In this document: one piece after another, positions 1 through 13,600 of the stretch
Layout of the letters: every line of letters starts with the position of its first letter
Numbering within the stretch: the first letter of the stretch is position 1
NCBI RefSeq assembly: GCF_901709675.1
Contig: NC_051090.1
Coordinates: forward strand, 6,837,842-6,901,841
Direction of reading: 5' to 3'
Length of the DNA: 64,000 nucleotides
Source: Syngnathus acus
Lineage: Eukaryota; Chordata; Actinopteri; Syngnathiformes; Syngnathidae
The notes under the pieces: model-generated
Told to the model about the DNA's origin: nothing
Seen by the model: only the letters and a program-made list of their open reading frames with translations
Databases searched by the model: none
Made by a program: the position numbers and the translations under genes

Positions 1-2235
1 CATTTATACTGACCCCCCCTCATGCCTGTCCTCCTCCTTTCTCGCAGTAACAACATTCCTCTGACTAATTGCAAACCTGTCAGCAGGTAAATGCTCGGAG
101 ACCAGTGTGTGACAGTCACGCTTGCCGACCCCCAGGTTGCCACTGACAGTCATTGTAGGTCAGGACAGGACTAGGCAGTCAGTATGTGTGTGTGTGCAGA
201 TGTGGTCTCTCAGCTTGAATAGTGAGACTCCAACTGTCTTGGGGTCTGTGACGCTCCCATTATGCTGCTAAAGGAAAAAGTAGACAGCCACAGAACAGCT
301 GGGTAATGCACTGTCTGAGTGACAATACACTCTACCTCTCACCCGCTTTGCTTCTCACCTTGTCTGCGAGCCTATGACAATGCCACATTGATACTGTCAA
401 GTTAGGGGGCGGCCAGTGTGACATGCTCACACACACACATAGTACAAGCACACACAATATAAAAGCAACACACTGATGTAAAGGAGTGCATGATGAATGA
501 TGGATTGCTTCAAACGAGAGGGCAGCAATCCGTTTTAGATACAGCTGTTTATTTTTTCCCCTCCAATAAAAGGATAAAGCGATAATTTACCTTCTAAGCC
601 TGTTTGTTTTCCCGTTCAGCAGCTCTTTAATATCAGCCTTGATAACCAAGCTCAGCTAATTAAAGCAGGCTGTTGACAGTTGTGATCCTGACCCTTAGCA
701 CGGCTTTCCCTCCGGGGGGGGTTTCTGTTAGCATGCTAATGCTAATCCCCGGTGACGGGGGACAGGGCAGGGCTGTCCCCTGCAGCCGCTCTGCTCTTGT
801 GACCGAGGGATGTGTCAGGACAGGCACAGTGATGTGCTAACACGGAGACGTCTCCATGTGCATGTCACAAGTCTGTAATTAGAAAAGAGGTAGGCTCCAG
901 GGGACAGCTGTTGTCGCAGCACCCCGTCCATGTTCTCGAAAGAGCAATCGGCGCCTAAAATGGGCTCATAAAAGAGCAACTGGTTCACAATGAGCCGATT
1001 TGCCAGATGCGAGCTCGAGGTTATGTTGGATGTGACTATGGACAAGGCAGCTTGATAATAATAATAATATGTAATATCATTTTTGGGTTTCTTTCGTAAT
1101 CATACCTCTAGTCACACCCTTTACATTATGAGTGAGTAGGGTGAATGCTCTCACCTGTCTGTCAGTCTATCCGTCTCGCTTCTCCCCTTTTCAGGGAAGG
1201 TCAAGGACACATGCATATTCATGGAAGAGCCTGGCATAGGATCGATAGATTTTAATTGTTTTCCCTTAGTTGGTGCGGGGACGTGCCAGTGTCTATTGAT
1301 CTGTTTGAACAGAGGCCACTCACAGTGCACAACTGTGAGACCTTTACCTGACTGAACACCAATAGACTACAAGGGGGAGGGGGGGGAGGCTTGTGATTAG
1401 ACATTTGACACACGGAAAACCACAAGCTGCGGGGAGAAGGTCTCGAGAGGCTTAGAGATTGATAGAGGTGACACTGTAAGAGTAGTAAAGACAAAGAGAA
1501 TGATATCAGGCACTAGTTGATGTCATGCAACAAAAAAATATGAAGCTTGAATTGATGTCCATTTTCACCAAAAGTACAAAACTCAAACATATTGGATGTG
1601 AAAGTTTACATTTAGGAATAACAATGATTTTATTCGCTGTCACATCGCAAGCATCCATCCATGTGTATCGGTCCGTAAAGACGATTCCCTTTTGGATGTC
1701 TCTTCTTTCACTCATACTCTCATGTATTCTTTTTGTCACTGTTGAATTTGTATTAAATTGTCAAACTTTGAGGGAAAGAGCAAAAGAATGTCAGCGACAG
1801 ACTAGACAAGAGAAAAAAAGATTGTGACAGTCATCCGTTTGACCCGCACTGGTGAGTGAGTGCAGTCTGGCTTGTCAAATCTCTGTGCTAACAGTGAATC
1901 GGCGTATCTGTGCAGAGCATAGAAGGGTGTCATGCACTGTGGTTTCATGCTTCAGGATAAGGCTGGATAAAGCCATTGGCTGGATGACACGCATACAGTT
2001 TCTCACAAACGTCTTGACTTTTTGCACTCTTGCTGTCTTGACCTAAAACAGGGAGAAGGTATCTCAATATGCTTCATCTGTTGAAACTGCGACATAAGGA
2101 TTTTATTGGAACATAAACTGGGTTTGTCAGTCTGGTGTAAGTTTATTAATTTAAGCGTGAGATACGTGCACCTTTTGTTCAATTGTGAAAATATATAAAA
2201 AAACATATGACGAAAAATAAAAATGTGCAAAATCA

Positions 2236-2345
2236 TGTTTGTTGTAATACCAAGACCGACCTGTGAGAGGCAGCATGGTGCCACAGGGCAATTATATTGT
2301 CAACAAAATATAAAGATGAAAGAGCAGCAGTTGTAGAAGAACTTA
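2236..2345. repeat. Dispersed repeat copy A
   Basis: A stretch of about 46 bp beginning GTTGTAATACCAAGACCGAC closely matches a second copy near 7.6 kb and includes a shared core AGGCA..-TGGTGCCAC. Both copies are followed by a GCAG..GTAGAAGAA motif. This looks like a fragment of a dispersed fish repeat. The family was not identified. Confidence 0.4.
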
Positions 2346-4620
2346 CATTTTTTTAAATTTATTATACATATTTATATTTTAATCGCGCCACCTAGAAGGA
2401 TTTTACAATTTTGCAATTCAATGTTTCCAGCATAGTGATGACATTGGCTGCTTTGGATTGGTTGGAGGATTTCCATGTGGATCCTGAACCCCATCAGGCA
2501 CATTTAAAATGAATTGGAATGTCCCATTCATACTTCAAAATTCCAATCAAAATATAAAAGGAAGGCACCAGCAAGGAGAAGGGAAACTGTTCAAATCCTA
2601 TATTCAGTTTTCACCTTATGTAGTTATCAGAATCAATTGTCCCAATACTTTTGTTCAAATAACGTCACAACAAGCAAAGCCCTTTACGGAGTATTGGCTG
2701 AGAATTTCAGTGGGCAGGAAAGCAAACTCACACAAGCTCTTGCTCACAGATTAAACCTCGTGCCTCCATTATTGAGCAATGACAACCCTCCGTCCCTTTG
2801 CCCTCCTCCTCTACATTGTAATATCTTCCTCATCTCAAAGCGGAGACCTATTACCAGCTCATTAGCCGGAATCATAGAAGAATTAGACCCTTGCCTGCTG
2901 ACAGTACTTCAGAGAACAGGCTGCTTTTTTGCTCAAGAGTCAGGGGTTAAGTTAGCAATCAAACTAGCCGGGCAGATGTATTAAGACATTTTAATATTGG
3001 CCGTTGTGGGAGCTCTAAAAATGTTAATCTCTCACCGACACGAGTGAAGCCCTCAGGGCAACTCAAATTAAAGTCTCCAGGAAGAGAGAAGGGAGGGGGG
3101 GGGGTGGTCACAGAATTGATACACCCTGCAGCATTTGGATAATTGTGTTGAAATTGTTGCTCCTTCAAACAAATTGTCCTCGTTTTACTTTTTTTTGCTT
3201 CCCTGGAGAGGTTTTTCTTGAGTCTCTTGTCTTTGGAGACAAGAAGGCTCAGTATTGATTTTAATAAAGTGGATCTGGTGGCTTTCGCTATTGTTATTAT
3301 GATGTAAACAACCACAGGAGGCCAATGTTGAGGGCAGTCCGAGTGCAACAGATGCATTTTCTTTTTGTTCCTGCATGTTTTACAAGTATAAAAAAAAACA
3401 GGTCATTCCTAATACACCTGTCAAGGCTCTTGTGCTCCACTTCATTTCCCCCCCTCTACATGGTATAGTCTTTGCCATGGTCCACCCCCTCCTCCCCATG
3501 GCCCGGTTCTCTCTCAGGGCTCAGACTAATGACTGGTGACAGTCCACTGAGGGGAGCGAGCTGTTTGCAGTCAGCAGTGCGTTTGTTGGTAATTATTTTC
3601 CAGAGTGTCACATTAGTGTCAGCCTTGTGGCGGTGAAAGAGCAGCGAGGACGACGACCCCGGCCGGCCGACTGGCTGGGAGGAAGTGGAAGGAGCGAGGG
3701 GAGGGATATGGTGTGATGTTTGGCGCTGGGCAGTGTTTTGTTGATGTGCGTAGATTTGTTGACTGTTCTAGACTTTAAGTGGAGTACATACATGAAAACA
3801 ATACAAGCCCATCTGTGTGTGTGTTGTGATTGTGGAAGGTTGGATACAAGCTTTTGTGCAGCGAAGGGGGCAGTCAGCGGCCCCCTTGGGAGGAAGCGAT
3901 CAATGATTGAGACCATAATGCACCTCTCTGTATTCCTCCTCACATTCACGCTGGCTGGCCGCTTTGGGGAGCTGTCACACACGCACACACATAGACACAC
4001 ACGTTGTCACATGTTCGACAACTCATCTCTCACACGTAGCCCTCTACTCCATCTTGGAGCTGTCTGGTCGATGGCCTCTCTCGCCGCTCTGGCTCAGGCT
4101 CTCCCTATGTTAATAAAGTAGACCACTAGACCCCCCCCCGACTCCCACAGCACTGCTACCATATAGACAGTCTCAATGTTGACACACTGAAAGAGCTCTT
4201 CGGAACTTTCCTCCTACCGCAGTCTGGTAAACACAAGTTGAAGGGAGCTTGCTTAACAAAGCTTTTATTTGCATATATTTCACTTTTTATGAGAGAGCAA
4301 AGAGTAAATTTGAAGGCAATCAGCAGCGATAAAGGATTGAGGGTCCCGTAGCAAGTGGCAATTATCACTAATTGGTCTGTGGAAATAATTACAGCTACAT
4401 TGACTCCAGCCTCTGATGCATTAAGTGGGGATGAGTGAGTTAGAAAGAGAAAAAAAGAAAAGAAAATAATACTAAAGACTATTTAGTGCTTATGAGAATA
4501 ATTACATGAGTATGTTAAGAGACTCATCAAGCAGTGTTAGTTTGCATGAATAGGTGTTGGTCTGTATGTAAAAGTATATGTCAACTTCCCCAAAAATAAT
4601 AAGAAATTGTTATGCAACTA

Positions 4621-4966
4621 CCGTATTTTCCGGACTATAAGGCGCACCGGAGTATAAGGTGCACCATTAATGCATCATGTCAGATTTTTAATCCAAATCA
4701 AATCATTCTCCATTTTATCTTTTTTATTTCAACTTCAGACGCAACAAATTCCTTTATAATCACAAAATAATGATCCATAGTCTTTTTGATTCATGATTCA
4801 TAGTCTTGAGTCTCGACTTATGATTGATTTCATGACACAATGCTTCGGGCCAGTTTAAATTTAGGAATTTGGCCCATATATAAGGGGCACCGGACTATAA
4901 GGTGCACTGTCGGCTTTTGAGAAAATTTTAGGTTTTTAGGTGCGCCTTATAGTCCGGAAAATACGG
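4621..4966. mobile_element. MITE-like element with inverted termini, copy 1
   Basis: A 346 bp segment starts CCGTATTTTCCGGACTATAA and ends with its near-perfect reverse complement, TTATAGTCCGGAAAATACGG. It is flanked on both sides by TA (4619-4620 and 4967-4968). Inside, the motif 'ACTATAAGGTGCAC' recurs near both termini. It has no coding capacity. TA duplication plus long terminal inverted repeats indicate a non-autonomous Tc1/mariner-type or similar DNA transposon. Related copies lie at 32619 and 45440. Confidence 0.85.
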
Positions 4967-7588
4967 TAATTTGTGACATACATATGTTGTGAGTTCACTG
5001 CCATCTTCACATATGATGTGCTTGCAACAATATTCAATGATTTTATTCAAATCCAAAAATTTAAATTTGGCATTCATTTTTTCAGTATTTTTCCAAAAAG
5101 TCATATTTCACTGACCTAAAATGCAGTTTGTGTATTGACATAAAGCTGTGGAACTCTTGGGGAGAAAAAATACCAAAGGTTATGTGTGGACATTCTACCA
5201 CGTCTGGATCACACAAACAAACGCACAACTTGACCGTTGAGTGCGACTGAAGTAGACATAATGAAACAAAGACAGCGACAGACAACTCCGAGCTCAAGTC
5301 GCACGAATTGTGACGGCGTGTGTGCGTGCTTGTGACAGTCACCAAGACAGCCAAGTGACTCACCTCCTGCCAGAAAATGAAGACGTACAATTAACATCGC
5401 TTCCCATCATTCTCAGTTGAGTGGGCAGGCCTGTAATTGGCTGGCTGACCAACCTGCGTGGCTCCGGGTGGCAATTTATTCTGGGAGCCTCGCAGTTTAC
5501 CCACGGCGGCTGACGGCCCCTGTGCCATAACCTGGCTGAGGGAGCGGGGACATCATTAACACTTCAGTGGGCCTAGCTGCAGGACACACAAGCATCATCC
5601 ACCGCGCACCCACCACGACATGGAGGAAGACGTATGCCCGTTCATCAGCTTGCAAATGAGGACACTCCAGCCATGTTTGCTCAGTCGTATCTCCCGCTTG
5701 TTATTTCTGCCAAGTGCAAAAAATGGATGAAGAGAGGCCGCGTTGTGATAGAGGACCTCGGTTGGTTAGCGGGAAGTCACGACAATGCGACCGTTGTGCG
5801 GGGTCCTGCACTAAGTCTGTTCGAGTGGTTGCCATGTCAAGACACCATGAGCCAAGTGATGGCTCTGCTAGAACCAGTATTGGCCCCGTATACTAATATT
5901 TTTCTAAATATTTTTCTACAATTTTTCTAAAATGTATGTAATGCAGTTTATATATATGTGAATATATATATGCTAACTTCACAAAAATCAAAGCGTTCCA
6001 ATTGCAAAAAGTAATAATGCTACAAAGAATAAATCAATTGTAATGTAAAAAAAATACTTACAAAATTTACAATATAAAATGTGCGTCGGCCACCAAACTT
6101 TTTCGCAACCGTTTTCATGTTACGGTTAGCTTTAGATTTTGAACGACTGGCATTGAAACAAAAACAAAGGATTAAAAATAACACTCACGGTACTGAAATA
6201 GTATCGTTTTTTATTTTGTGCGTTTAAAAAAAACAACTTCTTGTTAGCACAAAATTGTTGGACATGATAATTTGACAACAAAGTGTCACTGCTCGTGTTT
6301 ATTTCATAGTCTCACTGTTGCTTAAATGAGCAAAAACAAAAACTAAACTTGTTTACGAGAGACCTTTCATATTTTAGTAAAACTCTGTAAACGTTCATTG
6401 TGGAATATGTACAAAATTTCCTTTACTTTCCTCTCCTAATTGAACCAAGAGGTGCAGTCACCCATCAGGTCCAGCAGATGAGGCTGTGACAAAAAAACAT
6501 GATATGAACCAATTGGCACCTACTTTAAATGTGATTAAGTCCTGCATAGGAATTTTCAGTCAGACTGACTAACCCCCCCAAACAATGTGTGAACAAGAGC
6601 ACGGTGATGACCTTGTCTTGTCGCAGACAGACACGTTACATGTTGCTCGGAGGCCAGGGTGGTCGGTCTGGGTCCGTCTGGTTTTATGTGGGCCTTTTTA
6701 AGGGCTGCACCTGCTGCATGCCTGCAGCTGTCATGAGGTGTGATGATGACCATGCATGGGGAAGTTTGCCATGTGAACACAACATTGCGGTGAGAAAACT
6801 TATGAGAACCATTTATTTTTATATAGCAACAATCCGGTTTATTCTCACTGGTCAGACTTTTCACATGGCCGCATGTATTCCCCATTCACTCATTTCCCGT
6901 CTCAGAACTTGCCCACTGATCTCATACACACACACGCACACACACAGTCACAGTGCAGGCTCACAGCCAAATGGCTGTTCATTAAAGACAGGGACCTGAG
7001 GGGAAGCAATCGTCTGAGAGACGGAAATTGCGTGTCACATTAGATTAGCAGTGTAAAGCCCCTGGATTGGCTCGAGGGAATAAAGAATTATTTCAATTAC
7101 ATTATTTCAAAAAGTCTTTAAGCAATACCAATACCAATAAAAACAAATTAAGAGTGATTTGGGCTGATTTGCGGCGCTCACAATTTCTTTCTGACAATTT
7201 GCTTGGAATCGGATATGAATTATGTCGCTATTACAAGCGTCTGTAACGTGCTGCCGTTGAAAGCAGATTACGTTTGACAAATAATACCGTCGGTGTGCAT
7301 TGTCTCTCATCAAATGGGAATGTTCTAGAGTGTCAGTCACCCGACAGGCTGCAGACTGTGCTGCCTCAGAGCGTCACAGAGGAACGGATGACTCCATCAG
7401 CACAGATACACTGACACCAAGTCACACCTGCACTTGTTGACTGGGTTAAACCTCTCAGTGCAGCATTTATTTGATATCCTGAAGCCGTGAACACTAATAC
7501 CAAGTTTAACTGATTTTTTAAACATCTTTTATGACTGCTCTTATATTGTGGCACAATGTGAACATAACCAATCACGAGCCTCCTCATC

Positions 7589-7690
7589 TGTCTGTTGTAG
7601 TACCAAAACGGACCTATGGAAGGCATCGTGGTGCCACTGGTCATCGCAGTAGAAGAAGAAATAGAACCTAAACTAATCTCATCTGTTAAT
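7589..7690. repeat. Dispersed repeat copy B
   Basis: This is the second copy of the repeat seen at 2236-2345. It begins GTTGTAGTACCAAAACGGAC, keeps the TGGTGCCAC core, and is followed by GCAGTAGAAGAAGAA. The two copies have diverged by roughly a fifth over the shared 46 bp, so they are old insertions. Confidence 0.4.
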
Positions 7691-8849
7691 TTAGTGTGAC
7701 AGGGACAGAGCCTTGCTGCTAATAGCAAAATCTGCAAAGGTCAGACATACCCACTACATTTTATTATAATTGCCTATAGGTACCATAAGATGGCAGTAGA
7801 GCACTACTTTTGTCTAAACGAAGCTCATCAACTCAGTTCAACATAGCTGCTGCTAAGACGCTGTAAGGTGGTGCCAAAGCGTGACTTCTTCAATCAGATA
7901 TCACAAATATTGTATGGTGACAAAGGCTATTTAAACGATCTCAGCTTCGGAGAAAGGAATCACCTTCACATGAATTTTGCATCTCAAATTCCCCTAAAAC
8001 TAACTTTCAAGGCAGATGGGCCATCCCACACTGAATCTTCGGGGATTGTGACTGTAGTGTAAACGAATAGGTCAGATATATCGATGTGAGCCTGTCGCCT
8101 GTGCGAGATACTGATCAATAGCATCTACCAAAGCAACACACCCTTAGTACATAAAAATTGAAAGAAAAAAAAAGATACCCACTCAGTTTACACACACCAA
8201 CTTATACTGTCCTACGTTGAAATGGATCAACAGATGCATTATTTATAATAAATAAATATTTTCAAACTAATTAGGCAAAATTAGATCATTTTCTGTGGCA
8301 CACCTGATAATCTTTCACGGCACATTGTATCATGCTGCATGGCGCATAGACCATAAAATAAATAACATTGTTTTTCCTCTCTTTATTTTAGTGTCATTTT
8401 CTTCTTTCAGTTATCCGGATGTTTATGCAAAGTTGCACCCAATGTGTGTCAAATCCATTCTGCGAGACAAATATTTTAATCACTAGTCCACCGTGCTGCT
8501 TACTTGATATAGTGCCGAAATAGACAATCTATCAAATCCGATATAGGCTCTTTATTGCAATCTACTTTTAAAAAAATCCATTTTTGCTTCCTGTATAAGT
8601 CAAATTCTTCCATGCCACACTTTCCATAATTATTGCTAATATTAAGCTCTTTTGGCTCTCTCCCATTTCCATATGAAAAGTACCAGGGGATGTTATTTTG
8701 TGACTAAATTCCAATGATATTGTCAATAATGTTTTTTAATTGTATACTCTCCATTTCTGATTTGCTTGACTTGTCTTTAGCAGGAGGGGAGAAATTGAAA
8801 GTGTCCGAGGAGGGCGCGAGGTGGGGTGGTGGGGGGGTACGTGGTGGAA

Positions 8850-9123
8850 AGAGGGGCTGGAAAAGAAGCAGAGAGGGGAGGAGGGGGTGTCACACACACC
8901 GAGGAGGGAGACACGGGCAGACACTCAGCCGGCCCACTGGTGTATTCATCCCGGTCACATCTACGGCCACCGGGGAAGTCTTGCAGGAGCATCCCGGAGC
9001 GTGGAGCAAGCAAGGAGGACGCTTCCACGTTCTTCACTGCGCTCGCCCGTGGAAAGTGTCGCGTTCGGGAACTGTTGGAAGTTGAGTGGAGTAAAGATCG
9101 TCCCCCCCGAGTTCTTCATCACA
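8850..9123 (+). other. rnf220: rnf220 5' untranslated leader exon (5' end uncertain)
   Basis: A GC-rich, purine-rich segment ends at a consensus splice donor, ACA|GTAAGT (intron starts at 9124), about 0.9 kb before the acceptor of the first coding exon at 10043/10044. It contains no start codon that reads into rnf220. The transcription start is not visible and the left boundary is a guess. Support is the donor plus the position immediately upstream of the coding exon. Confidence 0.5.
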
Positions 9124-10063
9124 GTAAGTGTGCGTCTCCGCGCATTACCGCTTAAGTTGGTTTAATTGCGTTCAATTGGAGATATTGAGTGTTTAAACGG
9201 CGCGGTAGTTTTGTGCGTAAAACGTTTGCGCATTCAGTTGCAAAAGTGTCAACTCTTTGAAAAACTGCTGCATATTTAATTTACAGTTTGTTTTATGATT
9301 TATATAGCGTGACAAATAAAAAGCTTTTTTTGTGCAGTTCCAATTTGCACCATGTGAAGTTTGCGTTTTTCAATTAAGTCTGATTGGTTCAAAAACTTTC
9401 GAGTAGTTATTTTGGGAAAGACTAATAAAGTTCTATTTCAATGTTTTTCATACACCACCTGTTCTCATTTAATCAAGTAGATGCATTTCAATTTTATGGA
9501 TTATCATAGAGTTTTAACTATAATCGTTTATTTGATTAGATTATATAAAGCAATGTTGAGCAGCTCCTTTTAAAGTATACTTTACATCAAAAACTGATTT
9601 TTTTTAATAAAATTGTACAATCATCTACTCATTATAATTTTAAATGTTTGCCATCATATAATCTTTGTAAAATCTATTTGATCATACTGCAGTATTAAAT
9701 GTAGTGTTTTCTGAATCTGAGTGTTATTTTATTAAATGTACATTTTTACACAAAATATATCCATATCCAAAATATATCGTTTTCTTAATCGCTTATCCTG
9801 CTAAATGTATTCACATTTATTTAAATGAATATTTAAATGCTACATTTTATTAGCAATTTGCACCCCTTTATAATAAATCTAAAACTGATTGTAAAAGAAT
9901 TGCACCCACATTTCCAGCAAAACGTATTTCACTGAATTTAATATTGTATGAATTTTAGAGGCTGTAAATTAAAAGTCTTTGTATTATTTCTCAGTCTTTT
10001 CACTTTGCATTAAGAACTCTCCTGTTTATTCCTTCACATACAGCTTCGCTCACAAGGAGGTGA

Positions 10064-10658
10064 ATGGACCTCCATCGCCCCTTCAAGATGGACAGCTCCT
10101 CCTACATGCCAGCTCCCCTCGCTTCCCCCGCTCTCATGGTCCTCGCCTCCACCGCTGAGGCTGGCCGAGATGCGTCCGTCCCCTGCCAGGCGCCCAGGCC
10201 CTTTGGGATCCCCGTTTCGATGGAGAAAGACCTCCACCTGCCCTTCCCCTCGGCATCCTACACCTTCGCTTCCATGTATCAGCGCCAGGGACCGGTGTCA
10301 GGCCCCTTTCCTGGCCGAGACTTCCCGGCCTCCCTACTGCACCTGCACCCCCAGTTCACCCCACCCAACCTGGACTGCTCCACCCTGGGCATGCTCCACC
10401 ACAGCGGGGTCGGCGGCGCCTTTCGGCCTTTCTCATCACCGCACGACGAGAGGGAGTCGATCGGTTACCACTCGGCCTTCACGCCCGCAAAGAGGCTGAA
10501 AAGTTGCTTCTCGGAGGCGGACGGTAAGGACTTTGACTTTGGCTCTCCCGGAGGCTCCATCAAAAGTGGAGAAGATTCGGCGAGGAAGCTGTTCTCCATG
10601 TCTGGCCTGCTTTCCGATGGTGAGGCATCATCCAGCCCGGAGGAGCGCAGAGAGCACA
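10064..10658 (+). CDS. rnf220: rnf220 first coding exon (N-terminal 198 residues)
   Basis: Part of the rnf220 model. The acceptor is TTCACATACAG|CTTCGC at 10043/10044, leaving 20 nt of leader before the ATG. The donor is CACA|GTGAGT at 10658/10659. The encoded segment is strongly conserved with vertebrate RNF220: it shares MDLHR, LASPALMVLASTAEA, YTFASMY, DFP-SLLHLHPQF, PPNLDC, HSGVG, and SAFTPAKRLK. It has no known fold and is Pro/Ser-rich, probably mostly disordered. A 12.5 kb intron follows. Confidence 0.95.
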
Positions 10659-13600
10659 GTGAGTATACAATCACACGATTTATGCATCTCTATCTCTCAT
10701 TGGACAGCTTTTGAGATTTTGCTGTATTTGATGGATCGAGTTGATGATTCAGCTCAAAAGAGAACATTTGTACATATTTTTACATTATAGTATATGTCGC
10801 CATATTTTCTGTGGTTAATTGTTTGTATATATGTGCATATAACACTCACACACACACACACACCGCCTCTCACCCCGTCGTCGGGGATATGCTCCAGCTC
10901 ACCATGAGGACAAGTAAGCAATCAAGAAAGTAGATAGGAGGATGGATGAAAAACAAATTTGAAGGTACGAGGTGCTTTTTTTTGGACAGCAATGAAAAGA
11001 AAAACATATTTGGACACTTTTCATGACAAATATGGAAGTTTATATCAAATAAATTCTGTAGCTAGTTCCCCCCCCCTTTTGTGGCTTGCACTTTCACTGC
11101 TCTGGAAAGACTTTCTTCAAAATATTGTAGTTGGTCTGTGTGGCTCATAATTTCATTTCTAGTTCCTTCCAAAGGTGTTTGAACATCCATTCATCCACAC
11201 CAAACTCATCCACACATCGCCTGTGTGGATTGTCTGTGGTACGTTAGGTCACAGCAAAGCTGGGATAGACAAATAAAAACTGTTCCCCCAAAGTTGGTAG
11301 CTTAACTTTTTCCGAAATGTCTCAGTAATGTGAATAATTAAGTTAAGAAGCCCACCTGATTGATTGGTTAATTGTCTCGTATGTCCACACAGTGTATCTG
11401 CTTTTATTTTCCCTTTTGCTCTCTACGCCCGCATGTGAACAACTTTGACACAAATCATGTGAACAGCTGCACTTGTTTAGCTCAGTGATCATTAGCCACA
11501 TATGACCATTAGGCCTATTGGTAGTCAGACTTTCCTTGAGCAGCCGAGATACACAAGACCGTATGGCGGGCAGACGTCGGAGGAGTGCGCGTCGGAAAAG
11601 GAATGACATCCTGTCAGCGATAACGAGGTGGCAGAGATAGAGGAAGGGATGGAGGAGGATGGAGAAAATGAGAGAGGGAGAAAGTGTGAGAGAGAGTAAA
11701 GCGCATCAACCCGAGTTTCCACGTGCAAAAAAACCCTCAGTGCAAATATGGCCGCCCACACCAGACGTCTGATTTGTTGACAAATGAGTGGGAGAGGTGT
11801 CAGTCAGTATGCAGGGGAAGGAAGAGACGCTCCTCATTACTCCCGGGGATAATTGCCCAACCACGCGGGGGCACCGAACAACGGAGGGAGAGGTAGAAAC
11901 TCGAGGGAGTCAGGGTGAGGAGGGGGGGGACAATGCAAGGCATGATGGGAAATCAAACCCTCCTCGGCGGCGGCCGCCACGGGGAGCGTCTGATACTTCA
12001 AAGTGTACACAGAAAGACAGAGGGAAGAGAGCATCCAAAGGCTCGTCAGATCAGAGGGGACACTATCAAAATAATGACAATGGAAAAAAAAAGGGAGGGG
12101 GGGGCAGAAGGAGGGGGTTTGAGGGCGTTTGGGGTACACATACACCTAAAGGAAACTTTCATCCCACACAAAGGACAAGGAGCAGGAACAAGTTGTCTTA
12201 AGAAAAGTTTTTGCATGTATGCGTCTTTTTGTTGAAACTTGCCGATCTTGTGTTGAGTGACAGGGCCTGGGAGGCGGAGCGGCGGGAAGGAATCTCAATA
12301 TGGAATTTTAATAAGGACGGGAAAGGGGAACGCGAAGCGATGGCAGCCGGCGTGCTGGCGCGAGAGGCGTGTCTGCCTGCCTGACAGTGTTTGCTCGGTG
12401 CAGCCGTGCATGCGCCATCCGCTCACCTCCTGGTTTTGGGGAATCTCGTTTACCTGAATGTTGACAAGGACAAAAGATGGAAGGGGAAGGAGGGGTGGGT
12501 GCAAGTTTGGCGGCGGACAAAAATTGGAATCTGCTTTTCCAACTTGATCCAATTAGTCTGGAGTGAAGGCAAACTTAAGAGCTTTAATGCAATTGAGCTC
12601 CCAGCACTTGCTTCAAGTCTGACATGCACTTGTTCCTCTTGACTGACTAACAGACAGTCACTTCAGGACCTCAAGTCTTAAGTGTTAAGCCTGGAAATTT
12701 CCCGGGCTGGGAAAATGCGCAGGTTCCAGACTAGACAAACCCTCGACATGCAAACCAGAACAAGCTATATACGAGCGAGTCAAACTTTTCCTCATTGGCC
12801 CGATTCATCTCATTGGCAATGTTTCTTGCTTGTATCCAAGACGGAAAAAGAACCATCGAACTGCTTTATTTTCAGGAGCAATCGCATCGCAATGAACAAT
12901 TATTTCCACAGTTACCATTCGATGCATTTATGGTCCCACTTTAATGTTTAATATCATCAAATGTAAACATTAGACAAAGATAACCCAGGTAAACAATTTT
13001 TGAAGGATGATTTTGACGAGGCCCCTCCAAAAACCTTCTTGTTGCTTTTTTCAGCTAGACTTGATCGGGAACCCAAGTTGATGATCTGATGGCTTAATAT
13101 TCTCCTTTGAGACTTTCTGGTAAACAACAGAATTACGGTTTCATCAATCAGAACAATTCGTCCAGGTGCTGGAATATCAAAGCAGCCCCAGAATATAAAG
13201 TTATCGCCACCATGTCTGACTGTGTAATGTTCTTTTTCTGAAATGGTGCATTGCATTTATGTAAGTTTATATAGTTAGTACGAACTCTCCAGATCATGCA
13301 GAGAAGACGACCAAAACATAATTATTTATAATATATTGCATCCCATACTAAATGTTGCAGACCTCTCTGGTCAGTGTCCACATCTGGCAAGGATGAATCT
13401 TCTCATCTGGCCAGTGCATCAGGGTGGCAGGACACCTCCATCTGCCCTGCCAGTGACTTCCCTCTGTTGATTTTTCCTTCCAGAGTTTCCTCAGTTTTAT
13501 CAGTTAAGGTCTGGGATGCTTGGCGTGCGCCGACAGCTGTTCAAACAGTCTCGCAGCCTTTCAAAGGGCAGATGCTTGCAACCAAGCGAGTCGTGCTTAT

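Larger units (their letters stand above)
1..8800. other. Non-coding region upstream of rnf220
   Basis: I found no exon or recognisable protein in this stretch. The open frames present are short, overlap on both strands, carry simple CA/GT repeats and lack family motifs. Several blocks look like possible regulatory DNA because they are balanced in composition and carry homeodomain-type TAAT/ATTA cores. These are around 600-700 (CTAATTAAAG), 2860-2995, 3500-3620 and 5395-5600. This is judged by eye only. The region also contains a 346 bp MITE-like element and two copies of a dispersed repeat, listed separately. CA/GT microsatellites occur near 190, 430 and 3980-4005. Confidence 0.6.

Noticed and set aside
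2514-4121. Open frames of 130-156 codons upstream of rnf220
   Set aside because: No family motif, no splice structure and overlapping frames on both strands. The composition is that of non-coding DNA with homopolymers and CA repeats.
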